Assembly (NCBI GenBank): GCA_030123525.1
Contig: CP126125.1
Coordinates: forward strand, 496,001-560,000
Direction: 5' to 3'
Source of the DNA: ELB16-189 sp018266435
GTDB taxonomy: Bacteria > Bacteroidota > Bacteroidia > Cytophagales > Cyclobacteriaceae
Length of the DNA: 64,000 bases
The notes under the pieces are model-generated. The model was given only the letters and a program-made list of their open reading frames with translations, was not told the origin of the DNA and made no database searches. Made by a program: the position numbers and the translations under genes. The stretch's first letter is position 1; each line of letters begins with the position of its first letter. Below, piece after piece: positions 58,324-64,000 of this stretch.

Positions 58324-58884
58324 TCAATCCAATTTCTCTACCTGCATATAACTCAATTCAACAGGCGTATTTCTGCCAAAAATTTTAACCATCACGTTCA
58401 ACTTCTTCTTGTCTTCAAAAATCTCTTCCACGTTTCCGGTAAAGCCGCTGAACGGGCCATCCATTACTTTTACGGATTCTCCTTTAATAAATGGGGTTTC
58501 CAGTTTTTCTTCAACCTGATCAACTTCATCTACCTTACCTAATATGCGGTTTACTTCTGATTGCCTCAACGCCACCGGATCTTTACTGGTAGCGCTTGAG
58601 CCACTCGCTCCTAAGAAACCAATCACTCCGGGAATATTATTCACCTTGTGATACGCTTCACCGTGGCTCAGGTCAGCCGAAACCAATACGTAGCCCGGAA
58701 AAAAGTTTCTTTCGCGTACACGTTTTTTGCCATTACGCATTTCGTACACTTTTTCCGAGGGGATTAATACCTGCGGGATGAAATCCTTCAGTTTAGAGCG
58801 CTCAATCTCAGTTTCCAGGTAAGATTTAATTTTCTTTTCCTGACCGCTGATGACGCGCAACACATACCATTTTAACTCAGCCAT
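58324..58884 (-). CDS. nusG: Transcription termination/antitermination factor NusG
   Basis: A protein of 186 residues. The NGN domain starts ELKWYVLRVISGQEKKIKSY, and the KOW domain near the C-terminus reads FIKGESVKVMDGPFSGFTGN. It binds RNA polymerase and links it to ribosomes or Rho. Unlike in most bacteria, rplK does not follow directly: a terminator 54 bp downstream ends this unit. Confidence 0.97.
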   Translation of the reverse strand: MAELKWYVLRVISGQEKKIKSYLETEIERSKLKDFIPQVLIPSEKVYEMRNGKKRVRERNFFPGYVLVSADLSHGEAYHKVNNIPGVIGFLGASGSSATSKDPVALRQSEVNRILGKVDEVDQVEEKLETPFIKGESVKVMDGPFSGFTGNVEEIFEDKKKLNVMVKIFGRNTPVELSYMQVEKLD

Positions 58885-58890
58885 GATTGT

Positions 58891-59082
58891 TTAAAATTCT
58901 CTGTAAAACCAGTGTAACGCGTTATTGAAACCAAAATCGATTAAACCAATAACGATTGCAAAAATTATAGAAGCCACTAATACCAGAATAGCACTGCTCT
59001 GCAACTCATTGAATTTTGGCCAAGTAACTTTGTTGCGGATTTCGTCAATCGATTCGAGGATGTAGTTTTTTAATTTTTCCAT
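58891..59082 (-). CDS. secE: Preprotein translocase subunit SecE
   Basis: A protein of 63 residues, the short single-span form. An amphipathic helix (LKNYILESIDEIRNKVTWPK, with the VTWP block) precedes one transmembrane segment (SAILVLVASIIFAIVIGLID). It completes SecYEG in the inner membrane. It lies 6 bp from nusG and downstream of tRNA-Trp. Confidence 0.96.
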   Translation of the reverse strand: MEKLKNYILESIDEIRNKVTWPKFNELQSSAILVLVASIIFAIVIGLIDFGFNNALHWFYREF

Positions 59083-59182
59083 CTGATGTTCTTTGAATTT
59101 GATTGGGCGGGATATGTTGTGCCTTGCTTACGGATACCCTTCATCCTGGCGCCTGAGTTCCCTACCTTTATTAATTTTTAGC

Positions 59183-59254
59183 ACGGGTGGAGAGACTCGA
59201 ACTCCCAGCCAACGGTTTTGGAGACCGCTACTCTACCAATTGAGCTACACCCGT
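59183..59254 (-). tRNA. tRNA-Trp (anticodon CCA)
   Basis: Acceptor arms ACGGGTG and CACCCGT pair perfectly with discriminator G; anticodon loop CTCCAAA reads CCA; T-loop GAGTTCGAGTC. It lies between tuf and secE, the order usual in this phylum. Confidence 0.97.
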
Positions 59255-59309
59255 ATTACCAAGTTGGCCTTCCCTTTTGCTCCCGTTTCACCTATTTTCA
59301 AAAGGACTG

Positions 59310-59339
59310 CAAACTTAGGGCAATTTGCCAAAAAACAAA
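59310..59339 (-). promoter_or_regulatory. tRNA-Trp/secE/nusG promoter (TTTG, 18 bp, TAAGTTTG)
   Basis: -7 TAAGTTTG at 59310-59317 and -33 TTTG at 59336-59339, spaced 18 bp. The -33 element overlaps the T-tract of the tuf terminator. It is followed by GCAGTCCTTTT, identical to the rplK promoter. Confidence 0.85.
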
Positions 59340-59372
59340 AGCGTTCCCAAGAAAAATCATGGGAACGCTTTT
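59331..59372 (-). terminator. Terminator of tuf
   Basis: A 13-bp stem, AAAAGCGTTCCCA with TGGGAACGCTTTT (arms 59360-59372 and 59337-59349), around a 10-nt loop, followed by a T-rich tail. It lies 26 bp after the tuf stop. Confidence 0.92.
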
Positions 59373-59398
59373 TATTGATTCTTGACTATATTAGTTTA

Positions 59399-60586
59399 TT
59401 AGTCCAAAATCTCAGTTACCTGACCAGAACCTACAGTGCGGCCACCTTCGCGGATAGCGAAACGTAAACCTTTCTCCATAGCGATCTTGTTGATCAATTC
59501 TACTTCGATTGATACGTTATCACCAGGCATCACCATTTCTACTCCGGCAGCTAATTTCACTTCACCTGTTACGTCAGTAGTGCGGAAATAGAATTGTGGG
59601 CGGTATTTGTTGAAGAATGGCGTGTGGCGTCCACCTTCTTCCTTGCTCAATACGTAAACCTCTGCTTTGAATTTAGCGTGAGGAGTTACAGAGCCCGGCT
59701 TACAGATAACCATACCACGGCAGATTTGTTCTTTTTCAATACCACGGAGCAACAAACCTACGTTGTCACCGGCCTCTCCTCTGTCAAGGATTTTGCGGAA
59801 CATCTCCACACCTGTGATGGTGGAAGTCAGGTTCTCAGCACCCATTCCAAGGATTTGAACCGGGTCACCGGTTTTGATAATACCGCGCTCAATACGGCCG
59901 GTAGCCACCGTTCCGCGGCCTGTGATTGAGAACACGTCTTCTACAGGCATCAAGAAATCTTTATCAACCAAGCGAACGGGAATTGGAATGAAGTTATCCA
60001 CTGCATCCATTAACTCTTCTACTTTTGCAACCCACTTCGGTTCACCATTCAATGCACCAAGTGCAGATCCACGGATAACCGGCATAGTGTCGCCAGGGAA
60101 TTGATAAGAAGAAAGAAGTTCACGAACTTCCATTTCAACCAAGTCAAGCAATTCTGCATCGTCAACCAAGTCAACTTTGTTCATGAACACAACCAGTGCG
60201 GGTACCCCTACCTGGCGGGCCAAAAGAATGTGCTCGCGGGTTTGTGGCATAGGGCCATCAGTAGCAGCCACTACGAGAATTGCTCCATCCATCTGGGCAG
60301 CACCGGTAACCATGTTTTTTACATAGTCAGCGTGACCCGGACAGTCTACGTGAGCATAGTGTCTCTTGTCTGTAGAGTATTCTACGTGTGACGTGTTGAT
60401 GGTGATACCACGCTCTTTTTCTTCAGGCGCGTTGTCAATTGATGAGAAGTCACGAACTGCCGCAAGGCCTTTCTTAGAAAGAACCTGGGTGATAGCAGCC
60501 GTTAACGTAGTTTTACCGTGGTCAACGTGACCAATGGTACCAATGTTTACGTGGGGTTTCGAGCGGTCAAATGTTTCTTTTGCCAT
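59399..60586 (-). CDS. tuf: Elongation factor Tu
   Basis: A protein of 395 residues, which delivers aminoacyl-tRNA to the ribosome. G-domain motifs are GHVDHGKTTL (about 19-28), DCPGHADYVKNM and NKVDLV; the C-terminal barrel domains follow, with the end VGSGQVTEILD. Upstream is a 310-bp leader with ordered hairpins, and the message starts at the tRNA-Tyr promoter, so tRNA processing would release the tuf mRNA. Only one tuf copy is in the window. Confidence 0.98.
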   Translation of the reverse strand: MAKETFDRSKPHVNIGTIGHVDHGKTTLTAAITQVLSKKGLAAVRDFSSIDNAPEEKERGITINTSHVEYSTDKRHYAHVDCPGHADYVKNMVTGAAQMDGAILVVAATDGPMPQTREHILLARQVGVPALVVFMNKVDLVDDAELLDLVEMEVRELLSSYQFPGDTMPVIRGSALGALNGEPKWVAKVEELMDAVDNFIPIPVRLVDKDFLMPVEDVFSITGRGTVATGRIERGIIKTGDPVQILGMGAENLTSTITGVEMFRKILDRGEAGDNVGLLLRGIEKEQICRGMVICKPGSVTPHAKFKAEVYVLSKEEGGRHTPFFNKYRPQFYFRTTDVTGEVKLAAGVEMVMPGDNVSIEVELINKIAMEKGLRFAIREGGRTVGSGQVTEILD

Positions 60587-60896
60587 GTTTGAAAATTCCA
60601 GTTAAAGTTTAAAGTGTATAAATTGATTAAAATAAGTTACTATTTACAAAACTTCTCCGCCTGAGAAGCTACACCCTAAACATGTTAAGCCTGTCGAATA
60701 AGGGTTATTCGATCCCGATCCAAACCGGGGCTGAGATCTTCGTTCACCTTGAAGTGATGGTCGCTACCCATCGGTGACTTGGATTTCATTCAAAATTTCA
60801 AATTCAAAAAAATTGACTCTTCAGCCAAATTATCTTTTTATAAGAGCCAAATTCAATCTTAAATTGTTGAATCTGGAATCTTTAACTTTCAGGTAG
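60587..60896 (-). promoter_or_regulatory. Structured leader of tuf (310 bp)
   Basis: No gene. Several hairpins are present: TCGAATAA (60694-60701) with TTATTCGA (60705-60712) around a 3-base loop; CTTCTC (60652-60657) with GAGAAG (60663-60668); and a 10-bp composite stem of TCACC/GGTGA (60744-60748, 60773-60777) and GATGG/CCATC (60756-60760, 60768-60772) with a 7-nt bulge. Such order in a leader suggests tRNA-mRNA processing or regulation of EF-Tu level. Confidence 0.5.
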
Positions 60897-60968
<72 letters not shown>

Positions 60969-61049
60969 TTTTAAAAAAACCGTTGTTGGTTGCCCGATAT
61001 GCGTTATTCGCAATTATCGAACAACGAATAACTAACAACGAACAATTGG

Positions 61050-61122
61050 AGCGGGAAACGAGGTTCGAACTCGCGACCTATAGCTTGGAAGGCTATCGCT
61101 CTACCAACTGAGCTACTCCCGC
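61050..61122 (-). tRNA. tRNA-Gly (anticodon TCC)
   Basis: Acceptor GCGGGAG with TTCCCGC (one G-T pair), discriminator T; anticodon loop CTTCCAA reads TCC; T-loop GTTCGAACC. Confidence 0.96.
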
Positions 61123-61128
61123 TTTTTA

Positions 61129-61158
61129 ATTCGAAATTTCAAATTTGAAATTTCGAAT
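61129..61158. repeat. Perfect 30-bp palindrome between tRNA-Gly and tRNA-Tyr
   Basis: The 15 bases ATTCGAAATTTCAAA (61129-61143) are followed without spacer by their exact reverse complement (61144-61158). It almost fills the 44-bp tRNA spacer. Related words (TTCAAAATTTCAAATTC) occur at about 60788-60806 in the tuf leader. Confidence 0.9.
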
Positions 61159-61166
61159 AGAATATG

Positions 61167-61249
61167 TGGGGAGAACAGGATTCGAACCTGTGAAGACATA
61201 AGTCAACAGATTTACAGTCTGTCCTCGTTGGCCGCTTGAGTATCTCCCC
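61167..61249 (-). tRNA. tRNA-Tyr (anticodon GTA)
   Basis: 83 nt with the long variable arm of class II. Acceptor GGGGAGA with TCTCCCC, discriminator A; anticodon loop CTGTAAA reads GTA; T-loop GGTTCGAATCC. It is the first gene of the tRNA-tuf unit. Confidence 0.96.
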
Positions 61250-61322
61250 CTGATTCAATCTGTTCTGAGAACTATTCCTGTTTTTTGAAAGGCATTTCTG
61301 CTAATTCCCAAAAACGGGAGTG

Positions 61323-61353
61323 CAAAATTATACGGTTTTTTGGGATCGGCAAA
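61323..61353 (-). promoter_or_regulatory. tRNA-Tyr-Gly-Thr-tuf promoter (TTTG, 19 bp, TAATTTTG)
   Basis: -7 TAATTTTG at 61323-61330 and -33 TTTG at 61350-61353, spaced 19 bp; both perfect. It is followed by GCACTCCC and a short CCC/GGG hairpin, as at the rRNA promoter. Confidence 0.93.
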
Positions 61354-61454
61354 CGACCCTGAAAAGAAAAGTGACCTGTATGCCGTACCCCCAGGCAACC
61401 GGTAGGTATTTTATCAACTGCGGCAATCTGCCAACTGCTGATTAAACCGTGTTG

Positions 61455-61751
61455 CTACATCAAGACAATCTCTTTTAATACGTTTTTCCCAAATTCATTT
61501 TCCAACCTATTCAGCAATTGATTTTTGTGAAAACTGAGGTCGCTCTTCAGGGTAGGTGAATCCAATTCTATGAAAAGCACCTTGTTACGTACATAAATAT
61601 TTTTGGTGTGGCGCGCTACTGGTTTGCCCACAATTTTTTCCCACGAAGCGATTACACAGGCTTCATCAAACTTGGGCTTCAGGTGATATTCTTTCAGCAG
61701 CTGCTGGATGGCATCGCCTATGTGTTGAATATCGTGGGGATTAGAAGGCAT
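61455..61751 (-). CDS. DUF721 / DciA-like protein
   Basis: A protein of 98 residues with the DUF721 pattern: IGDAIQQLLKEYHLKPKFDE, ASWEKIVGKPVARHTKNIYV and a final KEIVL. DciA, in the same domain family, is the replicative helicase operator that loads DnaB in bacteria without DnaC. The domain, the distance of 8 bp to recF, and the absence of other candidates favour a DNA replication role here, but the small size leaves only the KH-like domain, so the function is inferred. Confidence 0.82.
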   Translation of the reverse strand: MPSNPHDIQHIGDAIQQLLKEYHLKPKFDEACVIASWEKIVGKPVARHTKNIYVRNKVLFIELDSPTLKSDLSFHKNQLLNRLENEFGKNVLKEIVLM

Positions 61752-61759
61752 TCTAAAAT

Positions 61760-62857
61760 TTATACAAACTTACCATTTTCAATTTTCACCATGCCAGTTT
61801 TTAGTTGTGCTTGGGTCAATACTTCTTCACAGCGGCCGGGCCTGGCATCGGTAATAAATAATTGTCCAAATGTTCCATTAGAAATTAATTGCAAGATTTT
61901 TTGAATACGGATATCATCCAGTTTATCAAAAATATCATCAAGCAGCAGCAACGGCTTAAATTTTTTCTTTTCGGTAATTGCTTGAAACTCGGCCAATTTC
62001 AGGGCTATCAAAAATGATTTTTGCTGTCCTTGTGAACCGAATTTTTTTACTTCCTGATTGTTGAGTAAAAATAAAAAGTCATCGCGATGAATACCAGCAT
62101 GGGTACGTTGGGCGAGCCAATCGCGTTCACGGTTTTTTGTCAGAATATCAGCCAGATCGTTTTGATCCAGATCAGACTGGTAGTTAATGTAGGCATCTTC
62201 ATTTGAATCGCTCAGGTTTTGATAGTGTTGCTTGAATGCACCCAGAAATCCTTTTAGAAAATCTTTTCTTCGCTGATGAATCAGTTCCCCTGACGGGATA
62301 ATTTTTTGATCGTAGCTGAAAAGTAAATCTTCATCGACTCTGCCGTTTTGTGCAAATAACTTAAGTGCACTGTTGCGTTGTCTGAGGTGTGTGGTATAAA
62401 CGATCAAATTTTCAAGATAGACGCGATCAACCTGCGAAATCAAGCTGTCAAAAAACTTTCTTCTGATTTCACTTCCATCCCAAATCAATTCAATATCCTG
62501 TGGGGCGATCATCACCACCGGATATTTCCCTATATGCTCTGAAAACTTTGTACTGTCTCGTCCATCCTCAAGAACAATTTTTTTTTGACCGGCCTGGTAC
62601 GAACAAACCACTTCTTGTTTTTTACTACCCACAACAAATTCGCCTTTAACTATGAACTGCTTTTCACCCAACCTGATATTTTGAGCATCCGATGGATTGA
62701 TCGAGCTTTTGGTCATTGACAGGTAATGCATGGCATCCAGCAAATTGGTTTTACCACTGCCGTTATTGCCTAAAAAGCAATAAATTGACTGATCGAAGTG
62801 TAAATTGGCCTCCGCATAATTTTTAAAATTGAAAAGAGTCAGTCGTTCAAGAAACAC
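61760..62857 (-). CDS. recF: DNA replication/repair protein RecF (GTG start)
   Basis: A protein of 365 residues starting at GTG (62857); the first residues FLERLTLFNFKNYAEANLHF are the RecF N-terminus, so the start is secure. The ABC-type Walker A is LGNNGSGKTNLLDAM (residues 29-43), the signature region is FGSQGQQKSFLIALKLAE, and Walker B LLLDDIFDKLDD. It loads RecA on gapped DNA with RecO and RecR. It is followed by the DUF721 gene and is divergent from pdhA. Confidence 0.96.
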   Translation of the reverse strand: MFLERLTLFNFKNYAEANLHFDQSIYCFLGNNGSGKTNLLDAMHYLSMTKSSINPSDAQNIRLGEKQFIVKGEFVVGSKKQEVVCSYQAGQKKIVLEDGRDSTKFSEHIGKYPVVMIAPQDIELIWDGSEIRRKFFDSLISQVDRVYLENLIVYTTHLRQRNSALKLFAQNGRVDEDLLFSYDQKIIPSGELIHQRRKDFLKGFLGAFKQHYQNLSDSNEDAYINYQSDLDQNDLADILTKNRERDWLAQRTHAGIHRDDFLFLLNNQEVKKFGSQGQQKSFLIALKLAEFQAITEKKKFKPLLLLDDIFDKLDDIRIQKILQLISNGTFGQLFITDARPGRCEEVLTQAQLKTGMVKIENGKFV

Positions 62858-62895
62858 GGGCTTGTATCAGTTTTTTCAACACTCACGTACGATGG

Positions 62896-62927
62896 TTTGG
62901 CAGTTGCCTCATCATACGCTATTTTCG
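62896..62927 (+). promoter_or_regulatory. Possible pdhA promoter (TTTG, 20 bp, TATTTTCG)
   Basis: TTTG at 62896-62899 and TATTTTCG at 62920-62927 (one mismatch to TAnnTTTG) are 20 bp apart, in the 98-bp gap between recF and pdhA. A minus-strand TACTTTTG at 62942-62949 could serve recF and would face it. Confidence 0.4.
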
Positions 62928-62955
62928 CAGTTCATAAAATTCAAAAGTAATACTT

Positions 62956-63981
62956 ATGGCTGCCACTGCCCAAGCAAAACCGAAAACCTCTAAAACAGAA
63001 TTCTCAAAAGAAACATATTTGTTTTGGTTTGAGAGCATGTTGCTCATGCGCAAGTTTGAAGAAAAAGCGGGGCAACTGTACGGCATGCAAAAGATCCGTG
63101 GCTTCTGCCATTTATACATCGGGCAAGAAGCTTGTGCGGCCGGTGCGGTTTCGGCCTTGACTAAAGGAGATAAATACATTACAGCCTATCGTGACCATGC
63201 CCATCCGTTGGCACTGGGCACAAGCGCCAATGCTGTAATGGCTGAATTATTTGGCAAAGAGACGGGCGTGAGCAGGGGCAAAGGCGGCTCAATGCACATC
63301 TTTGATAAAGAACACCATTTCTTTGGAGGACACGGAATTGTGGGCGGGCAAATTCCCCTCGGGGCAGGAATTGGCTTTGCTGAAAAATATAATAAAACCG
63401 GCAATCTCTGCATCTGCTACATGGGTGATGGAGCGGTGCGCCAGGGGGCATTCCACGAAGCACTCAACCTTTCTATGCTATGGAAAATACCGGTGATTTT
63501 TGTGATTGAAAATAATGGCTATGCCATGGGTACTTCCGTAAAGCGCACATCTAATGTAACTGACCTCTATACCTTGGCCGGTTCATACGATATGCCTGCC
63601 GAGCCTGTGGATGCCATGAACGTAGAGGCTGTTCATGAGGCTGTAGCCCGCGCTGCCGTTCGTGCCCGTGCAGGCGAAGGCCCAACGTTGTTGGAATTCA
63701 GAACCTACCGCTACAAAGGGCACTCCATGAGCGACCCCCAAAAATACCGCACCAAAGAAGAGGTGGAAGAATACAAACACCGTGACCCCATTGAGCAAGT
63801 GCGCAAAACCATCCTCGACAAAAAGATAGCATCTGAAAAAGACCTCGAAGCCATTGAACAAAAAGTAAATGCGCAAGTGGAAGAGAGTGTCAAGTTTGCC
63901 GAAGAATCAAAATATCCTGACCCGGCTGAAGCCCTGCATGATATCTACGAGCAGAAGGACTATCCTTTCACGATTGACTAA
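62956..63981 (+). CDS. pdhA: Pyruvate dehydrogenase E1 component, alpha subunit
   Basis: A protein of 341 residues. The thiamine diphosphate motif starts MGDGAVRQGAFHEALNLSML and ends with ENNGYAMGTSV, as in E1 alpha. YRDHAHPLALG and SRGKGGSMHIFDKEHHFFGG precede it, and YRYKGHSMSDPQKYR holds the phosphorylation-loop region of the family. It oxidises pyruvate with the beta subunit and lipoyl E2. The branched-chain alpha-keto acid enzyme is the main alternative, but length and motif usage favour pyruvate. The beta subunit is expected past the right edge or elsewhere. Confidence 0.93.
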   Translation: MAATAQAKPKTSKTEFSKETYLFWFESMLLMRKFEEKAGQLYGMQKIRGFCHLYIGQEACAAGAVSALTKGDKYITAYRDHAHPLALGTSANAVMAELFGKETGVSRGKGGSMHIFDKEHHFFGGHGIVGGQIPLGAGIGFAEKYNKTGNLCICYMGDGAVRQGAFHEALNLSMLWKIPVIFVIENNGYAMGTSVKRTSNVTDLYTLAGSYDMPAEPVDAMNVEAVHEAVARAAVRARAGEGPTLLEFRTYRYKGHSMSDPQKYRTKEEVEEYKHRDPIEQVRKTILDKKIASEKDLEAIEQKVNAQVEESVKFAEESKYPDPAEALHDIYEQKDYPFTID

Positions 63982-64000
63982 CTTTTTGTTTAAACAATAG

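Overview
The window reads as one chromosomal segment of a Bacteroidota bacterium, most like the Cytophagales; this is inferred from gene content and no 16S search was run. Supporting signs are a SusC/SusD pair, a PorE-like lipoprotein, a GLPGLI protein beside a large outer-membrane barrel protein, Bacteroidota-type promoters (TTTG, about 19 bp, TAnnTTTG), A-rich leaders without Shine-Dalgarno sequences, and the gene order tRNA-tuf-tRNA-secE-nusG-rplKAJL-rpoBC.

Layout. 1-4057: a SusD (cut by the left edge) and SusC nutrient-uptake pair. 4322-13222: a minus-strand run with a PorE-like OmpA lipoprotein, pabC-like and pabB (4-aminobenzoate), queE, folD, lepA and comM. 13387-17659: a plus-strand trio (GLPGLI, outer-membrane barrel, methyltransferase). 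17666-27176: rsmB-like, an exported TPR-CHAT protein, a thioredoxin-like protein, a histidine-kinase-like protein without its ATPase domain, a Wzi/RemB-like barrel and a CbbX-like AAA+ ATPase. 27241-33392: arfB and a complete RND efflux set. 33523-37170: small exported proteins, a VOC protein, a TerB-like protein, a DUF1080 protein and the remnant of an IS3-type element. 37284-42834: a complete rRNA operon (16S, tRNA-Ile, tRNA-Ala, 23S, 5S) on the minus strand with a promoter and a terminator. 42866-46793: purA, STAS, fur, a radical SAM/SPASM gene and a DUF3467 gene. 46834-61353: the RNA polymerase, ribosomal protein and EF-Tu supercluster. 61455-63981: a DUF721/DciA-like gene, recF, and divergent pdhA.

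The translation and transcription cluster appears to be three transcription units: (i) tRNA-Tyr, tRNA-Gly, tRNA-Thr, tuf; (ii) tRNA-Trp, secE, nusG; (iii) rplK, rplA, rplJ, rplL, rpoB, rpoC. Each unit has its own promoter, and each ends in an intrinsic terminator. These three promoters and the rRNA promoter share a sequence that extends past the -7 box. The rplK and tRNA-Trp/secE promoters carry an identical 14-nt block (TTTGCAGTCCTTTT). The rRNA and tRNA-Tyr promoters share CTCCC followed by a short GGG-closing hairpin. A frameshifted, stop-riddled lipoprotein gene lies between nusG and rplK.

No CRISPR array, prophage, recognised defence island or biosynthetic cluster was seen. The most interesting signals are the shared promoter extension, the decayed gene at nusG-rplK, a structured leader before tuf, a perfect 30-bp palindrome among the tRNA genes, the exported caspase-like CHAT protein and the kinase-less histidine phosphoacceptor protein.
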